Below are positions 1-7,561 of a stretch of DNA of 20,366 nt, piece by piece; position 1 is the first letter of the stretch, and every line of letters starts with the position of its first letter. The stretch comes from Syntrophaceae bacterium UBA5619. Its GTDB lineage: Bacteria > Desulfobacterota > Syntrophia > Syntrophales > UBA5619. The DNA lies in the NCBI GenBank assembly GCA_002424545.1, contig DIKL01000076.1:10610-30975 (forward strand), written 5' to 3'. Under the pieces are notes generated by a model. The model saw nothing but the letters and a program-made list of their open reading frames with translations. It was not told the origin of the DNA and did no database searches. The position numbers and the translations under genes are program-made.

Positions 1-421
1 GTAGCCACCGTGCCCCGTAAATTGGCGGTAGATCTCTGAGAAACCGGTCGATCAGGGATCGAAGCAACTCCCTGGTCATTTCCGTGGCGGTGCCCATTGC
101 CTGCTCCAGAAACAGCAGCACGAGGGCCAGTGCTTCCGCGAATGTCACCTGCTGGAGTTCCTCGCAACAGGCGTAAAAAAGGGTTCCAAGAGTTCGGGGA
201 TCCTTGTTGGTCCTCTTGGCAAGGGCCAGCATGATGTATCGGCAGCACACCACGGTGGCATGGGCAACAAGCGCGTCATAGGACCGGCCCGGGCACCCTT
301 TGGTAAGGTTGAGAAAAGACTTGGCCACTTTGAAAAACACCTCGATGTTCCATCTGCGCTTATAGGCGGTGACGATCGCCTCGTCGCCCAGGGAGGCATC
401 GGTGGACAGCAGGGCCAACCA
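1..421 (-). pseudogene. IS4-type transposase, C-terminal fragment (runs off window)
   Basis: Reading the minus strand from 421 to 1 gives about 140 uninterrupted residues of a DDE transposase C-terminus, beginning WLALLSTDASLGDEAIVTAY. The stretch AYKRRWNIEVFFKVAK contains the IS4-family signature Y-(2)-R-(3)-E-(6)-K, including the catalytic glutamate, and conserved tracts such as GRSYDALVAHATVVCCRYIM follow. The N-terminal half with the first two catalytic aspartates is missing: directly upstream in the same frame lie a TAG stop (422-424) and the end of the FMN reductase gene. No start codon with a ribosome binding site is visible. The fragment is therefore an IS remnant, or an element whose other half was lost by recombination. 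No terminal inverted repeat can be seen at the 421 junction, and the true C-terminus lies outside the window. Confidence 0.8.
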
Positions 422-427
422 CTAAAA

Positions 428-979
428 TCAAACTGTGTGCTTTTTCACCCAGGCAACGTACCGGTCCATCCAGGTTTGCAGGAATTGTTTGCTGTCCACG
501 CCGATGTTGCCGGACTCGTCAAATAAACCGTCCTTGGCATGAATGAACGCTTCGGGTTGGGCAAGCGTCGGCACATCCAGAAAAGCGAGGACGTTCCGCA
601 AGTGCTGCTGCGCCATTGACGTGCCGATCACGCCGATGGAAACGCCCAAAATACCGGCCGGTTTTCCCGCCCAGGCGTTATCGCCGTAAGGACGAGAGGC
701 ATTGTCGATGGCGTTCTTGAGCACTCCGGGGATTGAACGGTTGTATTCCGGCGTTACAAACAGAAGACCTTGAACATCCTTGATCTCGTTCTTCAACCGT
801 TTGACGGATTCCGCCTGATCCATGTCGTCGTCCTGATTGTAAAGCGGCAAGTCGTCGATCCGCACCTGCCGGAACATGAATTCCGAAGGAGCCAGCTTTA
901 CGATGGCGTTGGCCAGTTTGCGGTTGAATGAATCTTTCCGAAGGCTTCCGACGATCACGGCGATTTTGTATTTGTTCAT
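428..979 (-). CDS. NAD(P)H-dependent FMN reductase (flavodoxin-like fold)
   Basis: This is a 183-residue flavodoxin-like reductase of the NADPH-dependent FMN reductase family (quinone, azo-dye or chromate reductases are relatives). The N-terminal beta strand leads into GSLRKDSFN (residues 11-19), the FMN-phosphate loop. The second flavin motif, TPEYNRSIPGVLKNAIDNAS, lies in the middle of the protein. The length is typical for the family. The ATG at 979 is chosen because GGAGG (985-989) lies 5 nt upstream; a TTG four codons earlier would overlap that ribosome binding site. The gene stands alone, with a plausible promoter upstream and an IS remnant abutting its stop codon. The physiological substrate cannot be told from sequence; quinone or flavin reduction in the cytosol is the family role. 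Confidence 0.88.
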   Translation of the reverse strand: MNKYKIAVIVGSLRKDSFNRKLANAIVKLAPSEFMFRQVRIDDLPLYNQDDDMDQAESVKRLKNEIKDVQGLLFVTPEYNRSIPGVLKNAIDNASRPYGDNAWAGKPAGILGVSIGVIGTSMAQQHLRNVLAFLDVPTLAQPEAFIHAKDGLFDESGNIGVDSKQFLQTWMDRYVAWVKKHTV

Positions 980-1041
980 GACGACCTCCAAAGTTCTCCA
1001 TCAAAATCAAATTTCTAAGATTTTAACCATAACTTCCTTAT

Positions 1042-1070
1042 ATTCTCGCATAGTTCTCGAAATCAGTCAA
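1042..1070 (-). promoter_or_regulatory. Putative sigma70 promoter of the FMN reductase gene
   Basis: On the minus strand TTGACT (1065-1070; 5/6 to consensus) and GAGAAT (1042-1047; 4/6) are separated by exactly 17 nt. This predicts a leader of roughly 55 nt before the ATG at 979. It is a pattern match only. Confidence 0.4.
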
Positions 1071-1237
1071 TTATCGAGCGCTGGAAGGGGACCACGCGGA
1101 AAGTCATTTCCGGCATTGCGATGTCGGCATCCCCTGTTCATGTTTCAATTCAATCTGTTCCCGTTGGTTTTTCGGATGTCCCGCTGGTGAAATTGTGATA
1201 GATAAGGTGCAAAAGGAAGAATCATGGGAGGAGACAT

Positions 1238-2059
1238 TTGATTTTTCTGCCGGAAGACCGGGAGATCTGCGAGGCGTTTCTGCGATCGGTGTATCAGAAC
1301 GGCAAGCAAACATGCTCCATTCCCGAAATGATCGTGAAGGCCGGATTTCGTTTTCTCGGCGCCCCCTATCAGGAGGGTACGCTGGAACGGGATGGAACCG
1401 AGGAGCTCGTCGTCAACCTGCGTGTCTTCGACTGCATGACATTGGTCGAGAACGCAATCGTTCTGGCGAACCTGGGCCGGGCGGGGAAGACCTCGTTTCA
1501 GGATTTCGCCGCGGCGCTGGAACTGATCCGCTACAGGAGCGGATGCAGGAACGGCTACCCGTCCCGCCTCCACTACTTCACCGACTGGCTATTGGATAAC
1601 GGTCGCCGGGGCATCCTACGGGAGATCACGCGGGAACTGGGCGGAACGCCTTTCCGGAAGGATTTTCACGCGCTGACCGACCGCCGGGGGGAGATCCCGT
1701 CTCTCCAAGACGCGTCCGCGTTCCGCCGAATGAGGATCGTGGAGGCCGCCTGTTCCCGCCGGACTCTCCATCATATCCCCAAAGCGCGTGTGAAGGAGAT
1801 GGAAAACCGGATCGAGAGCGGCGACATCATCGCGATCACGACGGACGCGGCGGGAATCGATGTCCGTCACGTGGGAATCGCCGTCCGCGTTCGCCGGGGG
1901 CTCCGTCTTCTCCATGCCTCAAGCCAGGCCGGAAAGGTCATCCTCTCCGACGCCACACTGCGTCGCTATCTATTTTCGCATCCTGGCCGCACGGGGATCA
2001 TCGTCGGCCGGGTGGCTCCGAAGACCGCCGGACAAAAACTTTCAAAGGAAAACCAATGA
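1238..2059 (+). CDS. DUF1460 protein, NlpC/P60-like amidase fold
   Basis: The 273-residue product matches the DUF1460 family (N-acetylmuramoyl-L-alanine amidase-like; papain/NlpC-P60-type fold). The likely nucleophile is Cys66 in NLRVFDCMTLVENA, and the likely catalytic histidine is His210 in IDVRHVGIAV. The segment ESGDIIAITTDAAGIDVRH and the following HASSQAGKV are typical of the family C-terminal half. The start is TTG at 1238, chosen because GGGAGGAG (1226-1233) sits just upstream; the ATG at 1224 is in another frame. No N-terminal signal peptide is evident, although cell-wall hydrolases of this fold are usually exported, so either export is unusual or the substrate is a recycled muropeptide in the cytosol. 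The stop codon overlaps the start of the next small gene (ATGA), indicating translational coupling. Biochemical activity is inferred from the fold. Confidence 0.82.
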   Translation: MIFLPEDREICEAFLRSVYQNGKQTCSIPEMIVKAGFRFLGAPYQEGTLERDGTEELVVNLRVFDCMTLVENAIVLANLGRAGKTSFQDFAAALELIRYRSGCRNGYPSRLHYFTDWLLDNGRRGILREITRELGGTPFRKDFHALTDRRGEIPSLQDASAFRRMRIVEAACSRRTLHHIPKARVKEMENRIESGDIIAITTDAAGIDVRHVGIAVRVRRGLRLLHASSQAGKVILSDATLRRYLFSHPGRTGIIVGRVAPKTAGQKLSKENQ

Positions 2060-2208
2060 ACGACAAGACACCGCAGGGCCGTTCCCCCATCCCGAAGAGC
2101 TATCACTATTTTGTCATGGCCGTGGCCATCGGCATCATCATCGGCACGCTGGGCCCGGTACTGCTCGAGTATTTCGGCATCATCGATTATGTGAAGAACT
2201 GGCCCTGA
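2056..2208 (+). CDS. Small single-span membrane protein (50 aa), coupled to DUF1460 gene
   Basis: An ATG at 2056 overlaps the TGA of the DUF1460 gene (ATGA) and opens a 50-codon frame ending at TGA 2206-2208. The product begins MNDKTPQGRSPIPKSYHYF, then has a hydrophobic, glycine-containing stretch (VMAVAIGIIIGTLGPVLL, about residues 20-37) that fits one transmembrane helix, and ends EYFGIIDYVKNWP. Upstream AAAGGAAAACC provides a modest ribosome binding site. The last 22 bp overlap tail to tail with the DUF4922 gene on the other strand. I recognise no family. Translational coupling suggests a partner role with the DUF1460 protein, for example membrane anchoring, but this is inference. The clean stop-start overlap and the membrane-helix pattern are the grounds for calling it real. 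Confidence 0.6.
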   Translation: MNDKTPQGRSPIPKSYHYFVMAVAIGIIIGTLGPVLLEYFGIIDYVKNWP

Positions 2209-3227
2209 TCCGTTTCGCCCAGCAACTCCAGCAGGGCGTCCGTCATCGCATCATCAAAGGCCACTTCCCGATAGATTGCCGAAACGAGCCCCGGCGTCAG
2301 CGCCAGGAAATCCTGCTCCCGCGGGGTGATGATCATCCCTCCCATGTCGGCCGTACCGGGGCTGATGAGGAGCCTTGCCGGTCCTTCCCGGAAATAGGCG
2401 TCCGGCCGGTGTTTCAGCCGAGGAAAAAGGATCAGACGCCAACCCTCCTCGGCATGTGCGCAAATCATATTCAGCATCGGTTCCTGAGCGGCCGACGTCA
2501 GACGGCCGATCGCGCGGATCGCGTTTTCGGCAGCGGCTGTGACGCATTCCTCCTCTCCTCCTTGAATCAACAGAATTCCCCGACCGAGCCCTGCCGTTCG
2601 ATAGATCTTTACGCCATCCGATCGTTTGAAGCCGATCCATTTTCGCGTCTGCAGAATCTCTTCTTCCACCGGCATCAGTCCGGCGGGGGCCGCCTGAAAA
2701 TGGAGGTGATCCGGCGCTGAAGCGCCGGCGCCGGGTCCGTTGTAAAATACGGTCATCCCGGAGCCGAAGTCCGCCGCGAGTCGCAGAAAGATTCCGAGAC
2801 GATCCGAAAGGGACTGCGGAAGATGGCGGACGTGCGTGATTGTCCAATGTCCCGGAAAAATCGGCGCCGGATTGCAGAGGACGAGGTAGTCGCCGCGATA
2901 AAAAATGGCCTCCTGTTCCGGAGGGAGGTTCTCGGGGCAGAGAAAGCAGGGACGGCGGCGGATCGATTCCGGATCGAGTTTCGCCCCGCTGCTGACGATT
3001 CGCCGGGGATTGAGCTGCACCCGGACGCTCCAGCCGTCTCCGCGAATTCGGCGGGTCCGGGCCGCCGCAAGGGCTGCGTATCCGTCCATCAGTCCGGGCC
3101 AGTTTTTTTTCTGCCGCGCGAGAAGAGCGTCCGCCAGCTCCCTGAGCGATGCCGGTCCTCCCGTTTTGTCAAACGAGGCAAAACATCGCCGCGGCCGGTT
3201 GTCGTCCGTCCCATGGTTCTGCGTCAT
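2187..3227 (-). CDS. DUF4922 protein, HIT-like nucleotidyltransferase/phosphorylase fold
   Basis: The 346-residue protein resembles the DUF4922 group, related to the GalT / Ap4A phosphorylase branch of the HIT superfamily. A HIT-like active-site motif DHLHFQ (H174, H176, Q178) follows a glycine-rich segment NGPGAGASAP. A CxxC pair (C94, C97 in RRPCFLCPENLPPEQ) and histidines H132 and H135 (THVRH) could bind zinc, as in GalT-like enzymes. The C-terminal stretch GGMIITPREQDFLAL is also characteristic. The predicted chemistry is transfer or phosphorolysis of a nucleotide or sugar nucleotide through a histidine intermediate; the substrate is unknown. Its ATG overlaps the stop of the GNAT gene (ATGA), and it is the last gene of the operon that starts with the acyl-CoA synthetase. 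No terminator is visible; it converges with the 50-aa membrane protein gene. Confidence 0.75.
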   Translation of the reverse strand: MTQNHGTDDNRPRRCFASFDKTGGPASLRELADALLARQKKNWPGLMDGYAALAAARTRRIRGDGWSVRVQLNPRRIVSSGAKLDPESIRRRPCFLCPENLPPEQEAIFYRGDYLVLCNPAPIFPGHWTITHVRHLPQSLSDRLGIFLRLAADFGSGMTVFYNGPGAGASAPDHLHFQAAPAGLMPVEEEILQTRKWIGFKRSDGVKIYRTAGLGRGILLIQGGEEECVTAAAENAIRAIGRLTSAAQEPMLNMICAHAEEGWRLILFPRLKHRPDAYFREGPARLLISPGTADMGGMIITPREQDFLALTPGLVSAIYREVAFDDAMTDALLELLGETDQGQFFT

Positions 3228-3727
3228 TTCCCGATCACCTTGCAGCCGATCCCGTGGCGTACGGTGGTGCCCCCCATCCGGAACGGCTCTTCCCGGACGA
3301 ACCGGAAGCCCCGTTTTTCGTACCAGCGGCGAGCCGTTTCATTGGGAACCATCACGCCGACCCAGAGTTCATCGAGGCCTTCGTTGCGGGCCTTTTCTTC
3401 CGCCGCCGCGAGCAGCTTTCCGCCGAGCCCTCGCCTCTGAAAGCCCGGCAGCATGTAGAGCGAGGCGAGGTAGATGCGGTTTTCGTTCTTGTGAAACTGT
3501 GTCCGGGCAAAACCTGCCGCCGATCCGTCCGCCTCGCCGATGAAGCCATGCACGTGGGGGCTTTCGTGCAAATGGGTCAGAGATTCGATCCGGTATGTCG
3601 CCGCATGATAACTCCGAAGATCCTCCTCCGGGATGAAGCCGCGATAGGCGTCCATCCATGATTCCCATAGGATCCGTCGCACCGCCGGCAGGTCGTCCAC
3701 TCGCCATGGCCGGATCAGGATTTCCAT
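3224..3727 (-). CDS. GNAT-family N-acetyltransferase
   Basis: This 167-residue protein has the GNAT fold in its usual order. The N-terminal strand [20 protein letters not shown] comes first. The acetyl-CoA pyrophosphate loop (motif A) follows as [20 protein letters not shown], with the Q-R-R-G-L-G signature, and motif B as [16 protein letters not shown]. The substrate (small amine, amino acid or protein N-terminus/lysine) cannot be deduced. Its start lies inside the end of the glycosyltransferase gene (13-bp overlap), and its stop overlaps the start of the DUF4922 gene, so it is the third cistron of a tightly coupled operon. Placement downstream of an acyl-CoA synthetase recalls Pat-type protein acetyltransferases, in which an ADP-forming synthetase-like domain is fused to a GNAT. 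Here the two are separate proteins and the synthetase keeps its catalytic histidine. Confidence 0.87.
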   Translation of the reverse strand: MEILIRPWRVDDLPAVRRILWESWMDAYRGFIPEEDLRSYHAATYRIESLTHLHESPHVHGFIGEADGSAAGFARTQFHKNENRIYLASLYMLPGFQRRGLGGKLLAAAEEKARNEGLDELWVGVMVPNETARRWYEKRGFRFVREEPFRMGGTTVRHGIGCKVIGK

Positions 3728-5205
3728 ACCGTCACCCCGTTCATTCTCCGGCGCGCCCGGATCTCGATCGTCCGAAGCCGGTCCTTGTAGGCATCGTTGC
3801 GGTTCGCCTGCCCGATGGAAAGGTCCGCATCCGTATTGCCCTTCCAGCGTCGGCAGAGGTAGAGGCTATCGTAGATTCGGCCGATCCGGTATTCCCGGGA
3901 GATGCGGAGGGCAACCGCATAATCCTCGCCGTAGCCGACGTCGGGAAACCGTATCCCGCGCAGGATTGCCGTGTCGAAAGCGCGGGGGGCGCCGAGGCCG
4001 TTGATGCGCAGCGCATTGTTCCGCCCGTTTTCGTCGGTCCACTCCCGATGGTCGATCAGACCCGGGGGGATCTCTTTCAGATTTTCATCGACGATGGTGT
4101 AGGAGCCGACCACCAGCGCGCAGTTTCTCCGACGCAGTTCGCGGACGAGGCGTTGTAGAACGGTGTTCCCCCTGTAGAGGTCGTCCGAATCGAGCTGTAC
4201 CGCGTATCGGCCGCAGACGTTGGAAAAAATAGCCTCGTTCCAGCAGCCGCCGATGGAAAGGTCGCGCCGTTTTGGAATGATGTGTATCAGGGAGGAATGG
4301 CGGTCGGCAAGATCCGCGAGGATGGCGGTCGTCCGGTCGGTGGAATGGTTGTCGACGACGATTACATTGAAGGGGAAATCGGTCCGTTGCGCAAGCGCGC
4401 TATTCGCCGCGTCGGCCACGGTTCGGGCGCGGTTCCGGACCGGAATGACGACGCTTGCCTCGACGGGAAAGGAATGATTCGAAATCGGAACGTCTCGGAA
4501 CGATGGGGGCAGCCAGGCCCCGATTTTTTTGAGATGAAGCGTCGCCGCCTCCTCCATCTCCTGCTGGAACAACCGGTTCCGGGGATCGACGTAGCTGAAG
4601 TGTCCCCCGCCGGCCTTTTCGGAGGGGTGCGTGGCTGTCGGCCCGGATTCCCCGACGACGGAAAGCCGCTGCGGGAGATGGAAAATCCTGCGGTCGGTCG
4701 AGAGTTTCAGCCGAAGGTCGTACCAGCCCGCCCAACGGAACGGCGCAATTTCCCCGTATTTCCGGAACGCCCGGCGGGCGGCGGCGGTCGAAATCAGGAT
4801 CAGCGGCCCGAAATCGAAGGTGTCGCGGATGCTTCCCGTCTGATAATCGTTCAGCGGATGTTCCCGGAGGGTTTTGCCGCAATACTCGGCGTAATCCGCG
4901 TAGACCATCCCCGCCCTGGTCGCCGCGGCCGCGGCGACCAGACGATCCGGGGCGCGAGGGTCGATCCGGACGTCCGCGCGGAAGAGATAGAGGATGTAGC
5001 GGGTTGAAATCCTGGAGAACAGGGCGTTCCACGTCCGACCGGAGCCGGGCTCATCGCAGCAGAGCGCCTCGCAACGCGGCGGCAACGGCGATACACTGCC
5101 GGTTTCGAGAACGACGACTTTGCCGACCAACGGGTTTTCCAGGAACCTTTTCAAAAACCCCTCGTTCCCGGGACCCGCGCGGCGGGGAAGGACAACGGTG
5201 ATCAT
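3715..5205 (-). CDS. Glycosyltransferase family 2 protein with two GT-A-like domains
   Basis: The 496-residue protein has a clear C-terminal GT2 catalytic domain from about residue 249. It opens with [14 protein letters not shown], continues with [14 protein letters not shown], has [10 protein letters not shown] in the nucleotide-sugar region, and carries the metal-binding DXD equivalent LDSDDLY (338-342). A downstream [11 protein letters not shown] provides the ED motif of the likely general base. Residues 1-240 look like a second, degenerate GT-A-like domain ([10 protein letters not shown] at the start, [13 protein letters not shown] near 71-83), so the enzyme may be bifunctional or have a regulatory half. 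No transmembrane segments are seen, so a cytosolic or peripheral membrane role in polysaccharide or protein glycosylation is likely. It starts 3 nt after the stop of the acyl-CoA synthetase gene. Donor and acceptor are unknown. Confidence 0.85.
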   Translation of the reverse strand: MITVVLPRRAGPGNEGFLKRFLENPLVGKVVVLETGSVSPLPPRCEALCCDEPGSGRTWNALFSRISTRYILYLFRADVRIDPRAPDRLVAAAAATRAGMVYADYAEYCGKTLREHPLNDYQTGSIRDTFDFGPLILISTAAARRAFRKYGEIAPFRWAGWYDLRLKLSTDRRIFHLPQRLSVVGESGPTATHPSEKAGGGHFSYVDPRNRLFQQEMEEAATLHLKKIGAWLPPSFRDVPISNHSFPVEASVVIPVRNRARTVADAANSALAQRTDFPFNVIVVDNHSTDRTTAILADLADRHSSLIHIIPKRRDLSIGGCWNEAIFSNVCGRYAVQLDSDDLYRGNTVLQRLVRELRRRNCALVVGSYTIVDENLKEIPPGLIDHREWTDENGRNNALRINGLGAPRAFDTAILRGIRFPDVGYGEDYAVALRISREYRIGRIYDSLYLCRRWKGNTDADLSIGQANRNDAYKDRLRTIEIRARRRMNGVTVWKS

Positions 5206-5208
5206 CTG

Positions 5209-7356
5209 TCATGCCTTCAGGATGAAAAGGGCGTCGGCGACGACGGGTCTGTTTCCCGCGATGATGATCGGGTTCAGATCGATCTCGGCGATCTGCGGGT
5301 GGAGCAGCGCGATCGTCCCCACCGCTTGCAGGATCCCGGCGAGGGCGGGCGCATTCACGGCGGGAAGGCCGCGAAATTCCCCCAGCAGCGCCTTTGCCCG
5401 GATGTCGGCGAGCATCTCTTCCGCCTCCGTGGGTCCCAGCGGAGCCGCGCGGAAGGAGGTGTCGTTCAGCGCCTCCGTGAAGACGCCGCCCAGCCCGAAC
5501 AGCACGCAGGGACCGAACCCGGGGAAGCGAGCCATTCCCGCGACGAATTCGCGCTCGCCCGCGACCATCTCCTGAATCAGGATGGGGACTTCGCGGCCCG
5601 CGGCGGCGCGGATCGCGCGAAAGGCGTCGCGCACGGCCTCTTCCGTCGGGATATTGAGGGCAATCAGCCCCTTCCCGGACTTGTGCATGATCTCCCATGC
5701 GCAGGCCTTGGCGGCGACGGGCAGTCCCACCCTGTCGGCGATCTTCACGGCGTCGGCTTCGTTTTCGGCGATTCCTTCCCGGGTAACCGGAATGCCGTAG
5801 AGGGACAGGACCCTCTTGGCCTGGAACTCGTCGAGAGCCGTCTGCCCGGCGGCCAGGGCCGCGCGGATGAGTCCCCCGGCCTCCGGGTGTTCCGGGGGCA
5901 GCGGCGCCCTTTCGACCGGCTTGCGATCGCGGATCTCCAGATGGCGCAGCAGCGAGGCCATTCCCCAGGCCGCCTTCTCGGGCGAGTTGAAGACGGGGAT
6001 GTCCCGGTCCATGTAACCGGCCGTGTTGTTGTCCTCGCGGCCGAAAAAGGAGGAGACGATCAGCGGCAGGCGGTATTTGGCGGGGATTCCGGCGGCGGCC
6101 GTCATGTCCAGCGACATCTGTTCGTAGAAAGTCTCTTCCGGCAGGTTTCCCGCCAGCTCGCGGACGTGAGGATAGATGCTTTTCAGGAAACCTGAGCCCA
6201 TCGCGCCGTGGACGCAGATCGCGTCCACCTCACCGCTCTCCAGGATCATCGCCGGGATCGCGACGGCCAGGATCTGGGTATCCATGTGGAACGTGAGGTC
6301 CACCGGATTCGCGCTGGAGGCGTGGGGGAGGATCAGCGGCCGGATCTTCGCTTGCAGCTCTTCGGAGAAACGGGGAACCGTCATGCCGCCTCGGTCGGCG
6401 TTGTGGGAGATTGCGGTTCCCGGTCCGCCGGAGTTGGTTACGACGGCGAGCCGGCGACCGCGCAGGGGGGGCTGGGTGGCGTGAACCCAGCCGTGGGCGT
6501 AGAGCTCTTCGATCGAAGAACAACGGATAATCCCGGCCTGTTTGAAGATTCCGTCGTAAAGAAATTCCGGGCCGGCCATGGCGCCGGTGTGGCTGAGGCC
6601 GGCGCGGGCCCCGGCGGCGGATCCGCCGACGTACTGGGCGAGGACCGGCTTCTTCGGGGTGATCTTTTGCGCGGTCTCGATGAAGCGTCGGCCGTCGCGG
6701 ATCCCCTCGATGTAGAGGATGATCGCCCGCGTCTGCTCATCTTCGCCCAGGTATTCCAGAACGTCGATGATGTCGATGTTGGCCTCGTTCCCGCAACTGA
6801 CCGCCTTGCTGAAGCGGATCCCGTTCGCCTGGAGCCAGGGGAGGGTCTGGGTGATGTAGGTGCCGCTCTGCGATGCGAAACTCAGATGTCCGGGACGTTT
6901 CTCCATCGTTGCGATGGTCATGTTCAGCGAGATCGCCGTGTTGATGATTCCCACGCAGTTCGGCCCCAGAAATCGCATTCCGGAGGACGCGGCGATATCC
7001 CTGAGCCGCTTTTCCAGCGCCCTTCCCGCTTCGCCGGTTTCCTTGAAACCGGCGCTGATGACGATCGCGCGCTTGGTGCCGATTTCGGCGAACGCCTCGA
7101 AAATCGGGACGACGTGGATCGTCGGGACGACCAGCATGGCCAGGTCGGGGGCCTCGGGGAGGTCGCGCGGCGAGGCATACGCCGGGCGGCCGAGGACCGT
7201 TTTTTCGGTGGGATGGACGGGGTAAAATCTACCGGCGTAACCGTCCTTGAGAATGGCGAGGGCTTGCAGCGTACCCATTTTCATCGGATTGTTGCTGGCG
7301 CCGACAACGGCGACGGACTTCGGATTCAGCAGTTGATGGAGAGGATTCTCCGGCAT
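5209..7356 (-). CDS. ADP-forming acetate/acyl--CoA ligase, fused alpha-beta subunits
   Basis: This 715-residue fused enzyme interconverts acyl-CoA + ADP + Pi with acid + CoA + ATP. The N-terminal CoA-binding Rossmann domain begins NPKSVAVVGASNNPMKMG (about residues 11-28). It is followed by the succinyl-CoA-synthetase-like domain with FASQSG (160-165) and the phosphohistidine loop GLSHTGAMAGPE, His256 being the catalytic residue. The C-terminal third is the ATP-grasp (beta) part, with LFGLGGVFTEALNDTSFR and AEIDLNPIIIAG. Both key regions are intact, so it should be active in ATP synthesis from acyl-CoA or in acid activation. AAGGAGGAAACCG precedes the ATG. A near-consensus promoter lies 50-80 nt upstream, and the gene leads a four-gene operon. 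The acyl specificity (acetate, branched or aromatic acids) cannot be read from sequence. Confidence 0.92.
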   Translation of the reverse strand: MPENPLHQLLNPKSVAVVGASNNPMKMGTLQALAILKDGYAGRFYPVHPTEKTVLGRPAYASPRDLPEAPDLAMLVVPTIHVVPIFEAFAEIGTKRAIVISAGFKETGEAGRALEKRLRDIAASSGMRFLGPNCVGIINTAISLNMTIATMEKRPGHLSFASQSGTYITQTLPWLQANGIRFSKAVSCGNEANIDIIDVLEYLGEDEQTRAIILYIEGIRDGRRFIETAQKITPKKPVLAQYVGGSAAGARAGLSHTGAMAGPEFLYDGIFKQAGIIRCSSIEELYAHGWVHATQPPLRGRRLAVVTNSGGPGTAISHNADRGGMTVPRFSEELQAKIRPLILPHASSANPVDLTFHMDTQILAVAIPAMILESGEVDAICVHGAMGSGFLKSIYPHVRELAGNLPEETFYEQMSLDMTAAAGIPAKYRLPLIVSSFFGREDNNTAGYMDRDIPVFNSPEKAAWGMASLLRHLEIRDRKPVERAPLPPEHPEAGGLIRAALAAGQTALDEFQAKRVLSLYGIPVTREGIAENEADAVKIADRVGLPVAAKACAWEIMHKSGKGLIALNIPTEEAVRDAFRAIRAAAGREVPILIQEMVAGEREFVAGMARFPGFGPCVLFGLGGVFTEALNDTSFRAAPLGPTEAEEMLADIRAKALLGEFRGLPAVNAPALAGILQAVGTIALLHPQIAEIDLNPIIIAGNRPVVADALFILKA

Positions 7357-7406
7357 CGGTTTCCTCCTTGGGTCGGATCATCGTGAGCGTGAATGGGAGC
7401 GTCGGC

Positions 7407-7435
7407 AATATAGGCAAACGGTCAATCCCTGTCAA
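7407..7435 (-). promoter_or_regulatory. Strong sigma70-type promoter of the acyl-CoA ligase operon
   Basis: On the minus strand a perfect TTGACA (7430-7435) and TATATT (7407-7412; 5/6) are separated by exactly 17 nt. This predicts a transcript start near 7400 and a leader of about 45 nt before the ATG at 7356. Confidence 0.7.
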
Positions 7436-7494
7436 GTCATAATCCGGGCAGGCAGGCGTGATCATCCGACGGGGAATTCGGCTGTTTTTCCGGC

Positions 7495-7523
7495 TTTACA
7501 AAAAGGTTGCTTCTCGATTAAAT
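7495..7523 (+). promoter_or_regulatory. Putative promoter of the trxB-lgt-flavoprotein operon
   Basis: TTTACA (7495-7500; 5/6) and TTAAAT (7518-7523; 4/6) are separated by 17 nt, about 40 nt upstream of the trxB ATG. It is divergent from the ligase-operon promoter. It is a pattern match only. Confidence 0.45.
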
Positions 7524-7561
7524 AGGAACCGGGAAGAAACGAACGAAAGGAGAAGCGAAAT

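Noticed and set aside
6208..7386. 392-aa open frame on the plus strand
   Set aside because: Antisense to the well-supported acyl-CoA ligase gene; low-complexity composition typical of GC-rich shadow frames.
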